NCBI GenBank assembly: GCA_964498605.1
Contig: CAZCHK010000001.1
Location: forward strand, 62,001-126,000
Origin: JBGQAS01 sp964498605
Lineage (GTDB): Bacteria > Chloroflexota > Anaerolineae > Anaerolineales > Anaerolineaceae
Reading direction: 5' to 3'
DNA length: 64,000 nucleotides
This document shows, piece after piece, positions 34,370 to 43,522 of this stretch (positions are counted from its first letter, which is position 1; every line of letters begins with the position of its first letter). Made by a program: the position numbers and the translations under genes. The notes beneath the pieces are model-generated. The model was not told the origin of the DNA and searched no databases. It saw nothing but the letters and a program-made list of their open reading frames with translations.

Positions 34370-35358
34370 AGTGATGCCAACCCAACTCCCAGCATTGCTG
34401 CCAACAACCCGATCAGCCAGAATCTCTGCACGACCTGAGTTTCACTCCACCCCAGAATCTCGAAATGAATATGAAAAGGAGCCATTTTAAATAATCGCTT
34501 GCCCTTTGTGATTTTGAAATAGATTATCTGAAGGGTGACGCTTACAGCCTCAGAGAATGGGATGATTGCGACAACAGGAAGAAGAACCCAATTTCCTGTC
34601 ATCAATGCGACAACCGCAAGCACCGCGCCTAATGACAACGATCCGGTGTCTCCCATCATGAGCTGGGCAGGGTGTACATTGAACCAGAGAAAACCAAATA
34701 TCGCTCCGACCATTGTGAAGCAAAACCTGGCAAGGTAGGGCAAACCCCTGCTAAGCGCGATGATGCCGTAAGCCGCGAAGGCGGTTGCGGCAACCAAGCC
34801 GGCCAAACCATCCAACCCGTCGGTAAAATTCACCGCGTTGGACATTGCCACGATGATAAAAGCGGCGATGGGAATATAAAAAGCACCCAGGGTGATTTCA
34901 CCTTCAATTCCCGGAAAGTAAAATTCGGGTACATTAAGCAGGTATTTAAGAACAAAAGCGATCACAATAGCAAATGCTACCTGTAGGAGGAATTTTGTTC
35001 TTGCCCGCATTCCGCTACCTTTTCTCGGTCCGCGGATACCTTCCCAATCGTCCACGGCGCCCAACAGTCCAAACGCTACCATTGTTAAAAGTGGTAACAG
35101 GACCGATCGTCCGATCAGTTCAAAACCAACCAATTGGGCTGCGTTCAGCAATAAAGTAATTAACGCCACAGGCATCAGAATCATGAAACCACCCATGGTT
35201 GGGGTGCCCATTTTCACGATATGAGCTGCTGGCTCTTCGACTCTTATTTGTTTGCCGATTTTCCAGTGTTTCAGCAGCCGAATTAAGGGACCTCCCCAGA
35301 TGACAGCCAGCATAAACGTGATACCACTTAACGCCAATGCGACGGCAGCTTCGGTCAT
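34366..35358 (-). CDS. mraY: Phospho-N-acetylmuramoyl-pentapeptide transferase MraY
   Basis: A 330-residue integral membrane enzyme that makes lipid I. The signature loops are present: KMGTPTMGGFMIL, the DDWEGIRG Mg loop, NFTDGLDGLAGLV and MMGDTGSLSLGAVL, and the cytoplasmic MAPFHIHFEILGWSE motif. It overlaps murF (4 bases) and murD (4 bases). Confidence 0.96.
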   Translation of the reverse strand: MTEAAVALALSGITFMLAVIWGGPLIRLLKHWKIGKQIRVEEPAAHIVKMGTPTMGGFMILMPVALITLLLNAAQLVGFELIGRSVLLPLLTMVAFGLLGAVDDWEGIRGPRKGSGMRARTKFLLQVAFAIVIAFVLKYLLNVPEFYFPGIEGEITLGAFYIPIAAFIIVAMSNAVNFTDGLDGLAGLVAATAFAAYGIIALSRGLPYLARFCFTMVGAIFGFLWFNVHPAQLMMGDTGSLSLGAVLAVVALMTGNWVLLPVVAIIPFSEAVSVTLQIIYFKITKGKRLFKMAPFHIHFEILGWSETQVVQRFWLIGLLAAMLGVGLASL

Positions 35359-36767
35359 GATTCTTCCTCCAGAGCGGCAACTATTTGATCCAAACGCATA
35401 CTGTGAGAACCTTTGATGAGCACAATATCGCCAGATTTTAATAATCCTTTGAGAGCTTCAATGACAGGCATTGGATCCAGCGCTTCAAAAACCCGGTCCT
35501 GCGGGAATCCGCTTTCTTTTGCAGCGTTGGATATGATCAGACCCAGCTCACCGACGGTAAAAAGATAATCGACGATTTGTGCTGCGCGGACGCCCACTTT
35601 CCGATGTTCACTTTCCGCATAATTGCCTAGTTCTTTCATGTCACCTAGTACAGCTATCTTGCGACCATCAAGGGTATTGAGTAGGTTCAAGGCTGCCAGT
35701 GACGATTCGGGAGAAGCGTTATAAGAATCATCCAGGATTATTGCGCCATTTTTTGTTTTACCTGGAACAAGTCTCAGTTGCGTGGTGTGTGATTGAAGCC
35801 CCGAAATGATTTCACCCCAATTCAAGCCATCCGCCAGTCCTGCGGCAATAGCACAAAGAGATGTGTGTACTGAATGCTCTCCCAGCAAAGGAACATTGAT
35901 CAGCAGATCGTTTTTTTGATAATGAATCTGGAATTGGATTCCATACATTCCACGGCTGACGATTTTGTCCGCCCAGACTTCCGCTGCGGGGTTCAAGCCG
36001 TAATACAAAACGCGGGCTCTTGTTTTCTGGGCCATTGGGCGAACCCATTCATCGTCATAATTGAGGATTGCTATCCCATCAGCGGGAAGCGCTTCGACCA
36101 GTTCCGCTTTTCCTTTGGCGATCGATTCCTTTGAGCCACAGCGCTCAGCGTGGACAGTCCCGATGTTGGTAATGATTCCGGTGTGTGGGTGCGCGATTTC
36201 ACACAAATGTGCGATTTCACCTTGTTTATAGAAACCCATTTCGAGGACAGCTCGCTCGTAGCCTTCCGTAAGTTTTAACAGCGTTAAAGGCAAACCCAGT
36301 TCATTATTCATATTACCCGTATTTTTCATTGTCGAATAATGAGTGGATAAAACTTCAGCGACCAATTCTTTTGTTGAGGATTTTCCCACGCTGCCGGTGA
36401 TCCCGATGGTTTTAATAGAAAGTTTTGATCTCCAAAACGCGGCAAGTCTCTGCAGAGCAGACACCGTGTTATCTACTTTTATGCAAATCGGAGAAGCCAC
36501 GGGGATTGCATTGATCGCACCAGGTTTGCTCAGGTCAATTACGGGTACAGCAGAGGGGATGTCGTGCTGGATCAGTGCCGCAGAAGCTCCGCGTTGGAAT
36601 GCTTCATCAACATAATCGTGCCCATCAACGCGTTCCCCGACAACTGCGATAAAGAGACTCCCGGGGATTATCTTCCTGGAATCAATTTCTGCATCGGTTA
36701 GGATGAAATCGCTCAATCCTGGTTTAGAGCAATCAAAAGCTTCGAGTAATGTGGAAAGCATTAACAT
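35355..36767 (-). CDS. murF: UDP-MurNAc-tripeptide--D-Ala-D-Ala ligase MurF
   Basis: A 470-residue ligase adding D-Ala-D-Ala to the stem peptide. N-terminal TDAEIDSRKIIPGSLFIAVV, P-loop ITGSVGKSSTKEL, LEMGFYKQGEI and the late ILDDSYNASPESSLAAL are typical MurF features. It lies directly between ftsI and mraY; the usual murE neighbour is absent. Confidence 0.94.
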   Translation of the reverse strand: MLMLSTLLEAFDCSKPGLSDFILTDAEIDSRKIIPGSLFIAVVGERVDGHDYVDEAFQRGASAALIQHDIPSAVPVIDLSKPGAINAIPVASPICIKVDNTVSALQRLAAFWRSKLSIKTIGITGSVGKSSTKELVAEVLSTHYSTMKNTGNMNNELGLPLTLLKLTEGYERAVLEMGFYKQGEIAHLCEIAHPHTGIITNIGTVHAERCGSKESIAKGKAELVEALPADGIAILNYDDEWVRPMAQKTRARVLYYGLNPAAEVWADKIVSRGMYGIQFQIHYQKNDLLINVPLLGEHSVHTSLCAIAAGLADGLNWGEIISGLQSHTTQLRLVPGKTKNGAIILDDSYNASPESSLAALNLLNTLDGRKIAVLGDMKELGNYAESEHRKVGVRAAQIVDYLFTVGELGLIISNAAKESGFPQDRVFEALDPMPVIEALKGLLKSGDIVLIKGSHSMRLDQIVAALEEES

Positions 36768-36774
36768 AGGTTAC

Positions 36775-38556
36775 CTATTGAGTAATTCCCATTCCGGCTC
36801 TTAGCGCATCCGGTGGTATGCCCATCAGTACCACGAGTTGCTCGACGACATCGCTGAATACCGGCGCGGCGACGACGGAACCCCAGATTGAGATGGAAGG
36901 TTTTTCGAACCAGACATAAACAAGAAATTTCGGATCATCTGTCGGACCCCACCCAACGAATGATGCATTTGTAATATTTGAGTCATATTGGCCATTGATG
37001 GGTATCTGCGCAGTTCCTGTCTTTCCTGAAAGCCGGTAGCCAGCCACCAGTGCTTCAGACGATTCTTCCTCCAGTGACACGGCTAACATTTCAGACAAGG
37101 TGAGAGCCGTTTCTTCACTGATCGGAGCGGCAATTACTTGAGGCGTGATGGTGTATTGATGATCATCCTGGACGATGGCTTTCACCACATGGGGCGCCAT
37201 CATGCGCCCGTCGTTTGCCACAGCTGATATTGCGGTTGCCAGTTGGATTGGTGTGACTGCCACTCCCTGGCCAAATGAATTTGTGGCCAGGTTGACCTCG
37301 TACCATCCCGGATCACCTGGTGTACTTAATGGCCAGTACTGCTCACCTGTGAGATCGATGTTGGTCGGGCGGCCAATTCCAAATGCTTTCATGTACTCAT
37401 AAAACTTCTCGGTGCCAAGTTCGCTTGCAATCCAGCTCAAGCAGACATTCAAAGAATGCTGCATGCATCCGGTCATGTCCTGCAGGCCCCATGCGCTTCG
37501 GTCCCAGTTGTATATTCCAACACCACCGAAGTAAAAGTATCCAGTATCTAAAAATGTTGTTTCAGGGGTGACTGCTTTCGCGTCAAGAGCTGCTGCCATG
37601 GTTAATACTTTGAAGATTGAGCCAGGTTCATACGTCTGACTGATGGCCCGATTGAACATGTGTCCTTGGGGATAAATCTCATTGAAATTCCAATACTGGT
37701 TAAGGTTCATTTGTGGCGTGGATGCCATCGCCAGAATTTCACCAGTTTCAGGATCCATGACAATGATTGTTCCGGATTCCGAGCCATTTTTTTTGATCGC
37801 GTCGTTTAGCACATCTTGCACCATAGCCTGGATTTCCCGATCGATTGTCAGCACCAGGCTGCTTCCGGGCTGGATGGAAGGGGCTTTCATCATCAGATTG
37901 GGGTTAAAAGACATGGTTACCATTTTTGGTGTTCCAGCAAGGATCTGATCGTACTGACCTTCTACACCATAATAACCATGCCCATTTTCTTTTTCATAAA
38001 AAGCATAGAAACCCAAAACATTGGATGCAACAGTGTATTCTGGGTAAGCCCGTTGGAGATGCGGGGTGAGAATCAAACCATACAGGCTGGGAAGTGACTC
38101 GACAGACCCTTGCGGATTGGATTTTTCGAATTCTTCGCGTAAAGCCCGGATATTGTTTGCCTTCTCGCCGCTAATAAAATCAGTGATGACAGCGTAACGT
38201 GCCGTAGCAGCATCGTAAGGGATGCTCGCTTTTGCGAGAACCTCTTCATAATTAAGATTGAGTTGACTGGCTAACGTTTCTGCAATTGTTCTTGGGTTGG
38301 ATACAGATTGTAAATCGACACCTACCTCATAAACGATCATGTTCCCCGCGAGCAGATTGCCCCAACGGTCATAAATGCTCCCTCTTTCCGGATAGGCAAG
38401 ATATGTTTCGGAACCGTATGTTTTTTCAGCCCAGCTTCTGATCTCCTGATGCGCAGCGCTACTTTGTATGCGAAGTATCTGCAGGACAATTGCAAGTGCC
38501 AGCAGCAAACACGTAAAAGTAATGAAAGAAATGCGGGTAATGTGTATCTTTCTCAT
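36775..38556 (-). CDS. ftsI: Penicillin-binding protein FtsI (class B transpeptidase)
   Basis: A 593-residue bitopic transpeptidase: membrane helix ~9-29, PBP dimer domain (ERGSIYDRWGNLLA) and transpeptidase domain with SIFK (Ser313-Lys316), SLN (368-370) and KTG (512-514) active-site motifs. ATG 38556 starts two bases after the ftsL stop, and gives the usual MRKIH-type short basic N-terminus; the open frame extends 50 codons further into ftsL. No PASTA domains. Confidence 0.95.
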   Translation of the reverse strand: MRKIHITRISFITFTCLLLALAIVLQILRIQSSAAHQEIRSWAEKTYGSETYLAYPERGSIYDRWGNLLAGNMIVYEVGVDLQSVSNPRTIAETLASQLNLNYEEVLAKASIPYDAATARYAVITDFISGEKANNIRALREEFEKSNPQGSVESLPSLYGLILTPHLQRAYPEYTVASNVLGFYAFYEKENGHGYYGVEGQYDQILAGTPKMVTMSFNPNLMMKAPSIQPGSSLVLTIDREIQAMVQDVLNDAIKKNGSESGTIIVMDPETGEILAMASTPQMNLNQYWNFNEIYPQGHMFNRAISQTYEPGSIFKVLTMAAALDAKAVTPETTFLDTGYFYFGGVGIYNWDRSAWGLQDMTGCMQHSLNVCLSWIASELGTEKFYEYMKAFGIGRPTNIDLTGEQYWPLSTPGDPGWYEVNLATNSFGQGVAVTPIQLATAISAVANDGRMMAPHVVKAIVQDDHQYTITPQVIAAPISEETALTLSEMLAVSLEEESSEALVAGYRLSGKTGTAQIPINGQYDSNITNASFVGWGPTDDPKFLVYVWFEKPSISIWGSVVAAPVFSDVVEQLVVLMGIPPDALRAGMGITQ

Positions 38557-38557
38557 C

Positions 38558-39007
38558 TCAATTTCCCAGCCCGATTCCTTCAAACAAATAATCCCAAAGT
38601 GATTGTGTGAACTTTGGTGTGATGACATCCTGAGAGGCGACATCGATACCTGGAAGCCTGGAAATATGAGCAATTGGCCTGCCCAGGTAACCTGGAACCA
38701 CAACATATACTGCCTGGTCAGCGCTGATTCGCGAAAAACCCAATTCTCTTGCCCGCTGTGTCATGTGCGTAGATGAATTCAGCCAGGCGAGGTGAACTTC
38801 TTGATCAGCAATCAGCTGCGCGAGATTCGCTCTTTCCGCTTCCAAGGCTCTTATCTCAAGGCCCGCGGACGCGGCTTGGGCACTGACACTCAGGTAGAGA
38901 CCTGCTATCACTGCAACTGCCGCCAGAGCAAGTAGAAACAATCCAACCGATCTTATCTGGACTCTCCATGGAGCTTGTTTATGTGCCTGGCTTTCCTTCT
39001 TGTTCAC
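38558..39007 (-). CDS. ftsL: FtsL-like cell division protein
   Basis: A 149-residue bitopic protein: basic cytosolic N-terminus, membrane helix (VGLFLLALAAVAVIAGLYLS), then a short coiled coil (GLEIRALEAERANLAQLIAD) and a hydrophilic tail. This is the FtsL/septum-formation-initiator layout, and the gene stands between rsmH and ftsI where ftsL belongs. Sequence conservation in this family is low, so the call rests on layout and position. Confidence 0.8.
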   Translation of the reverse strand: MNKKESQAHKQAPWRVQIRSVGLFLLALAAVAVIAGLYLSVSAQAASAGLEIRALEAERANLAQLIADQEVHLAWLNSSTHMTQRARELGFSRISADQAVYVVVPGYLGRPIAHISRLPGIDVASQDVITPKFTQSLWDYLFEGIGLGN

Positions 39008-39047
39008 TTCGTAATCCTCTCCTCAAAGGGTTACACATTTCTTGCCG

Positions 39048-40049
39048 TTAAATTTTCTCAGCGATCCTCAACCGGGCGCTTCTGGCTCTGGGGTTATTGA
39101 TTATTTCAACCTCGCTAACCCGTACCGGGTGACGTGATACCTCTCTTAAACTCGCTTCATGATCACAGTTGCATATTAACTGCTCGGGAGGGCAAATGCA
39201 GTTTCTCGACTCCCTGTGGAAAAACTGCTTCACGATCCTGTCTTCGAGAGAATGAAAGCTGATCACCGCAAGCTTCCCACCCTTTTTAAGACTGTACAGC
39301 GCCTGGGGAAGAAATTTCTGGATGGCTCCCAGCTCATCATTCACAGCGATGCGGAGCGCCTGAAATGTCCGTGTGGCGGGATGGGTGCGACCGTGTTCAT
39401 GATGCACTGAGGTTTTAATCGTGGAGGCTAGTTCTTTGGAGCTGTGAAACGGTCGAGATGAAACGATGGCATGGGCGATTCGCTTGCATTGCGGTTCTTC
39501 CCCGAAGTTCTTGATCAGGTCTGCTAACTCTCTTTCTTTGAGATTGTTGACCAAATCCGCAGCAGTCAGTTTTTGCGAAGAGTCAAACCGCATATCGAGT
39601 GGACCATCACGAAGGAAAGAAAACCCCTTTTCGGGTTGGTCCAGCTGTAAAGAAGACACGCCGAAATCAGCGATAATCCCATCGACATTTTCCCAATGGA
39701 CCTTGCGCAACTCAGCTTGTAAGAATATATACGAGGTTTGAGATATATGCACGCGTTGACCGAATTCCTGCAGGTTTTTCCTGGCGATGTTCAGCGCGTC
39801 TGGATCTACCTCGAAGCCCAGCAACTCACCATTTGGCGCGCATGCGGCCAATATTCCTCGCGCATGTCCTCCCGCTCCCAAAGTTGCATCCACGTATCTC
39901 CCGGGGCTACGTGGGCATAAAGCGTTTAAAATTTCATTGTAAAGTACTGGTACATGAACTTGCAAAGCAGGGGGGACTGAAGCCCCGGCATCACAAGGTG
40001 AGGTCTGCGAAGCGCTGAGCGTTCTTATCGGTGTCTTTAAGCTGTTCAT
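39048..40049 (-). CDS. rsmH: 16S rRNA (cytosine(1402)-N(4))-methyltransferase RsmH
   Basis: A 333-residue SAM-dependent methyltransferase. HVPVLYNEILNAL, VDATLGAGGHARGIL, FGVSSLQLDQPEKGFSFLRD and FHSLEDRIVKQFF are family signatures. ATG 40049 overlaps the end of mraZ by 59 bases in another frame, leaving ~30 unusual N-terminal residues; the alternative is a TTG at about 39962 just before QVHVPVLY, but it has no ribosome site. The start is therefore uncertain. Confidence 0.93.
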   Translation of the reverse strand: MNSLKTPIRTLSASQTSPCDAGASVPPALQVHVPVLYNEILNALCPRSPGRYVDATLGAGGHARGILAACAPNGELLGFEVDPDALNIARKNLQEFGQRVHISQTSYIFLQAELRKVHWENVDGIIADFGVSSLQLDQPEKGFSFLRDGPLDMRFDSSQKLTAADLVNNLKERELADLIKNFGEEPQCKRIAHAIVSSRPFHSSKELASTIKTSVHHEHGRTHPATRTFQALRIAVNDELGAIQKFLPQALYSLKKGGKLAVISFHSLEDRIVKQFFHRESRNCICPPEQLICNCDHEASLREVSRHPVRVSEVEIINNPRARSARLRIAEKI

Positions 40050-40419
40050 TTTGAATTGCCCATTCTGCTTCCGGCCAGATTTCCAAGAAATCACCCGTCC
40101 CTACAATTACCACATTGCTGTTGAGGTTTACAGATTCTCTTAAGAACTGAGGAATAAGAATCCGGCCTGCTTTGTCGTATTGCACGAGCTCTGCGTTGGT
40201 GAACATCAGGTATCGTAATGATCTGGCCTTGGGATCTGTGATGCTCATTTGGCTGATCTTCGACCGGATTGTTTCAAAATGAGCTGCAGTTAGAATCATC
40301 AAATTGGAGGAAAAACCACGGGTGATGTAAGCACCGCCGTCTAGCTGTTCGCGATAGCGCGCTGGTATAATCAATCGACCTTTTTCATCAATGGAGTGGT
40401 TATACTGACCCAAGAACAT
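39991..40419 (-). CDS. mraZ: Transcriptional regulator MraZ
   Basis: A 142-residue AbrB-fold repressor of the dcw cluster. Both DxxxR repeats are visible: IDEKGRLIIPARYRE and YDKAGRILIPQFLRE. ATG 40419 (MFLGQYNHS) follows GAGG at 8 bases and gives the standard family length. It is the first gene of the division/cell-wall block and has its own GTGG-repeat operator just upstream. Confidence 0.95.
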   Translation of the reverse strand: MFLGQYNHSIDEKGRLIIPARYREQLDGGAYITRGFSSNLMILTAAHFETIRSKISQMSITDPKARSLRYLMFTNAELVQYDKAGRILIPQFLRESVNLNSNVVIVGTGDFLEIWPEAEWAIQNEQLKDTDKNAQRFADLTL

Positions 40420-40466
40420 ATGTTCTACCTCTTCTTTAATGCCGGAACGCCAGTTTGTCTGGCGCT

Positions 40467-40500
40467 CCACTTTCAACCACAATCAACCACTATTTCCCAC
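40467..40500 (-). promoter_or_regulatory. MraZ operator: four GTGG repeats at 10-bp spacing
   Basis: On the minus strand four GTGG units are each separated by six bases (CCAC on the plus strand at 40467, 40477, 40487 and 40497). MraZ proteins bind tandem TGGG/GTGG-type repeats with 10-bp period. The array starts immediately after the -10 box, so bound MraZ would block transcription initiation. Confidence 0.85.
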
Positions 40501-40529
40501 AGTATAGTACTTTTTTCGTCAAATTACAA
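40501..40529 (-). promoter_or_regulatory. Promoter of the dcw cluster (TTGTAA-17-TATACT)
   Basis: On the minus strand TTGTAA (40529-40524) and TATACT (40506-40501) are 17 bp apart. The predicted start lies within the first GTGG repeats, about 75 bases before the mraZ start codon. Confidence 0.78.
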
Positions 40530-40585
40530 GTACTAATTGAATTTTTATATATTTTGTGGTCATGACAATATCTTTGGAGGAGAAT

Positions 40586-41020
40586 ATGGGAGACTTGAAA
40601 TATCAATTATTGGCTATTTTGACGGCGGCGTGCTGGGGGATTGGGGGATATTTTGAAAAACAGGGCTTGAAGCTGGGGAATATGTCACCCGTGATGGGCA
40701 TCACTGTCAGAACCTTGGTGGCGTTAATTATTCTGGGTGTGGCGAGTTTTCCCCACTGGAAACAGCTGCCGCAAGCGGGAACCAAGGCCATTTTGTACAT
40801 GATTATCGGAGGTGGCATAGTGGCCGGGGCAGCAGGAATGTTGTGTTATTACACTGCCATGAAAGGAGCTGATCTTGGAAAGGTGATGCCATTGGCTTTC
40901 ACTTCGCCATTGTTTGGAGTTATCATGGGGTTAATTTTTGGCACCGAGTCATTGACATGGCAAAAAGCGGCAGGGATGCTCCTGACAGTCGGTGGTATTG
41001 TCTTAATCACCATTGGATAA
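40586..41020 (+). CDS. EamA-domain small membrane transporter-like protein
   Basis: A 144-residue protein with five likely membrane helices and a single EamA domain (ACWGIGGYFEKQGL at the start; FTSPLFGVIMGLIFGTESLT and GMLLTVGGIVLITIG at the end). Full DMT transporters have two such halves, so this would act as a dimer, if it transports at all. The substrate is unknown. ATG 40586 follows GGAGGA; the upstream open codons have no ribosome site. It is divergent from mraZ. Confidence 0.78.
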   Translation: MGDLKYQLLAILTAACWGIGGYFEKQGLKLGNMSPVMGITVRTLVALIILGVASFPHWKQLPQAGTKAILYMIIGGGIVAGAAGMLCYYTAMKGADLGKVMPLAFTSPLFGVIMGLIFGTESLTWQKAAGMLLTVGGIVLITIG

Positions 41021-41071
41021 ATGGGGAAATGAATTTTCTGCGGGCGTTTTGAACCCATTGCGTGTTAGCAA

Positions 41072-41842
41072 ATGTACGAAAATACCATCCCTTTGCAAAA
41101 AAAGATTGTTTATGGACCAATACTTTCCAGGAGACTGGGGTGGTCTTTGGGCGTAAACATTCTATCTCCGTACCAGAAGATTTGTTCCTTTGATTGCGTG
41201 TATTGTCAATACGGACCTACACAACTACTTAGCAAAGATCCGCAAGCGCATGTTTTTTACAGTGTTGCTGAAATTGAGCGGGAAGTAGAGCAGGCTGTTG
41301 CGACCGTAAAACAGATTGACCATGTAACTCTTTCAGGCAATGGCGAACCTACACTACATCCAAAATTTTTAGAAATCGTCCAGCTGCTGAGAACCATTAT
41401 CGGAAGAGAAAAACCTCATGCCAGGCTGGCAATCTTTTCCAATTCAACAAACTTGGATAATGAAGATGTAAAAAAAGGAATTGCCCTTACAGATGAACCG
41501 ATCCTGAAGATGGATACCGCTATTCAGGGGGAGTTCCTCAGGATCAATCATCCGGCTGAACAAGTGCATCTTGAAAGAGTGATCGCGCAACTTGCATCTA
41601 GCAACAACCCGATTATTCAGACACTATTTTTGGGAGGCGAGGATGGGAATTCTGGGTTGGGGTCCATCGAATCATGGATGAACGCGCTTCGGCAGATTCA
41701 ACCCAAGAAGGTGTATATTTACTCCAGCGATTATGAATTCTCGGGTACAAGATATCGTCGATTAAAACCGAGCGAATTGATCCAGATCGAAGATCATACA
41801 AAGAAATCTACGGGAATGGATATCACCGCATTCTGGAGATAA
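41072..41842 (+). CDS. Radical SAM protein (COG0731-like)
   Basis: A 256-residue radical SAM enzyme with the cluster motif Cys38-x3-Cys42-x2-Cys45 (ICSFDCVYCQYGPT) and, before it, SRRLGWSLGVNILSP. This N-terminal pattern is that of the COG0731 group, which also contains the wyosine synthase TYW1, but bacterial members are of unknown function. TLSGNGEPTLHPKF is the GGE-type SAM-binding motif. It ends 3 bases before the convergent methyltransferase gene. Confidence 0.8.
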   Translation: MYENTIPLQKKIVYGPILSRRLGWSLGVNILSPYQKICSFDCVYCQYGPTQLLSKDPQAHVFYSVAEIEREVEQAVATVKQIDHVTLSGNGEPTLHPKFLEIVQLLRTIIGREKPHARLAIFSNSTNLDNEDVKKGIALTDEPILKMDTAIQGEFLRINHPAEQVHLERVIAQLASSNNPIIQTLFLGGEDGNSGLGSIESWMNALRQIQPKKVYIYSSDYEFSGTRYRRLKPSELIQIEDHTKKSTGMDITAFWR

Positions 41843-41845
41843 ATC

Positions 41846-42490
41846 CTAGTGGGTCGCTTTAAAATAGATGACCGTATCGGATACGCTGTTGCTTGTCCAT
41901 ACGCGATCCCATTTTTTTGTCAATTCCAAGAAATCCAGCCATCTCTCCGAGATGGGTTCCTCGTTGATTTTTCTGGCAAAAGGGGACTGTGATTCTGATG
42001 GCAGGTAACGATGGATATCATCGATAATCAGCATTCCTTCGGGCTTTAATTTTGGAATGGCTGACACGCAGCATTCCGCCCGATAGACACCATCAATGAG
42101 AATGAAGTCAAAGGAATCATTGACGAATTGATTGATTACCGAAACATACTTCGAATCTGCACCCTCTGGTTCTTTATCTTCTTCACGTTCGCAGAGCACC
42201 AAGTCAACATTGGTCAATCGCTTTTTAATCAATTCATCCTTTACGCGCTGGTACCATTTTGGATTATGCTCAACGCTTACCAGCGACCTGATCCTTTTTG
42301 CAAACCAAATCGTGCTGCGGCCCGATCCAAATTCGAAACCTACCCAGGTCGACTTAATCTTTTTTGTAAGAATACGGTTGACCGCCGGTGAAAGCCACGG
42401 TTTCTTGTGATTCAAGAGCCTGTATAGTTTTTCTACGCTCCTCGCAGCGATGTATCGAGTGGTAATGTGCGATTTAATATTTCGGTTCAT
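41846..42490 (-). CDS. Class I SAM-dependent methyltransferase-like protein
   Basis: A 214-residue Rossmann-type methyltransferase. GFEFGSGRSTIWFAKRI is the SAM-binding loop, VSVEHNPKWYQRV the second acidic motif, and FILIDGVYRAEC the fourth. These features resemble small O-methyltransferase/FkbM-like proteins. The substrate is not evident. It ends facing the radical SAM gene, and starts 21 bases after the rRNA methyltransferase-like gene stop. Confidence 0.7.
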   Translation of the reverse strand: MNRNIKSHITTRYIAARSVEKLYRLLNHKKPWLSPAVNRILTKKIKSTWVGFEFGSGRSTIWFAKRIRSLVSVEHNPKWYQRVKDELIKKRLTNVDLVLCEREEDKEPEGADSKYVSVINQFVNDSFDFILIDGVYRAECCVSAIPKLKPEGMLIIDDIHRYLPSESQSPFARKINEEPISERWLDFLELTKKWDRVWTSNSVSDTVIYFKATH

Positions 42491-42511
42491 GTTCCAACCA
42501 ACGGTTGTTCC

Positions 42512-43420
42512 TTATGATAAAGACGAGGACACCCACTGCGCAAAGACCGCTGTCGATAAGCACCGCGAGGATGTTTTTTCTTGAAGCAATAACTCGCCTG
42601 ACAAGTACTGTCCTTCATGAAGCGCAATTGTTTCTCTCAAAGCATTGAGCAATGTAAATGAGGATGCTTTGACAGCGTAGGCCGTCAGGATGACCAGTTT
42701 TGGATCTTGCGCAAGCACTTTCTGACAAAGTTTGAGAAGGTCCGGCAGCAACCTGTAGAATTCCCACACTTCCCCTTTCGGTCCTCTACCAAACTTGGGG
42801 GGATCGAGGATAATCACGTCGTATTTCACACCCCGTTTCGCCTCGCGTTGTAGATACTTCAAGGCGTCGTCGACAATCCACCGAATGGGGGAGTCATCCA
42901 TCCGGGACAATGATTGGTTTTCTCTCGCCCAATTGATTGCCTTTGGTGAAGCGTCCAGGTGGGTAACTTTCGCCCCAGCGCGCGCGCCTGTCAGTGTTGC
43001 CAGCCCGGTATAGCCAAAAAGGTTGATCATATTGATGGGCTTGGAACTCTTTTCACACGCCTGTTTTATGATTTCCCACTGTGGAAATTGATCTGGGAAT
43101 ATTCCGATGTGACGGGAGGAGGAAAGCTGTACCAAACATCGAAGGTTTTGCATTTTTATATCCCAGCGCGAAGGAATGTTGTGGTTGTTTACCCAATGGC
43201 CACCCATTTCTTCAGAGGATGATACATAAGTAGCATCCGCCTTCTGCCATTCGCTTTCGCTTAAACACTTAGACCATACAGCTTCCGCCTCAGGGCGATT
43301 GAGCAAGTAGTTGCCGAATCTCTCCAGTTTCCGCCCGTCCCCCGAGTCGATTAGTTGATAATCAGGCCATCCATGGGAGATCAATGGTGAAAAATGGTAC
43401 TCCGGTTTTTTTCCTGCCAT
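42512..43420 (-). CDS. RlmI/RlmK-type 23S rRNA methyltransferase-like protein
   Basis: A 302-residue SAM-dependent methyltransferase of the COG1092 group (NLFGYTGLATLTGARAGAKV, THLDASPKAINWARENQ, and the catalytic DPPKFGRGPKGEVWE motif). It lacks the N-terminal PUA domain of RlmI, so it may modify another base or a free protein/RNA substrate. It lies ~100 bases downstream of the cold-shock gene, separated by a terminator. Confidence 0.78.
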   Translation of the reverse strand: MAGKKPEYHFSPLISHGWPDYQLIDSGDGRKLERFGNYLLNRPEAEAVWSKCLSESEWQKADATYVSSSEEMGGHWVNNHNIPSRWDIKMQNLRCLVQLSSSRHIGIFPDQFPQWEIIKQACEKSSKPINMINLFGYTGLATLTGARAGAKVTHLDASPKAINWARENQSLSRMDDSPIRWIVDDALKYLQREAKRGVKYDVIILDPPKFGRGPKGEVWEFYRLLPDLLKLCQKVLAQDPKLVILTAYAVKASSFTLLNALRETIALHEGQYLSGELLLQEKTSSRCLSTAVFAQWVSSSLS

Positions 43421-43470
43421 GAAAAAAGTATACCAGCAATCTTTGCGCGAGTTCCCCGGGTGTTTTTGTT

Positions 43471-43501
43471 AAAAATGAGACGAGACCGCATCACGGTCTC
43501 G
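43471..43501 (-). terminator. Terminator of the cold-shock gene
   Basis: On the minus strand CGAGACCG and CGGTCTCG form an 8-bp stem with a 5-base loop, followed by TCTCATTTTT. It stands 22 bases after the csp stop codon. Confidence 0.8.
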
Positions 43502-43522
43502 CCATTCTTTTTTATCGTTAGG

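Noticed and set aside
38557..38706. Fifty-codon N-terminal extension of ftsI
   Set aside because: It overlaps the ftsL coding region and lacks a ribosome site; the standard FtsI N-terminus begins at 38556.
30202..40482. Long antisense open frames across the dcw cluster
   Set aside because: They are shadows of the Mur and Fts genes: no ribosome sites, no motifs, and fully contained in confident genes.
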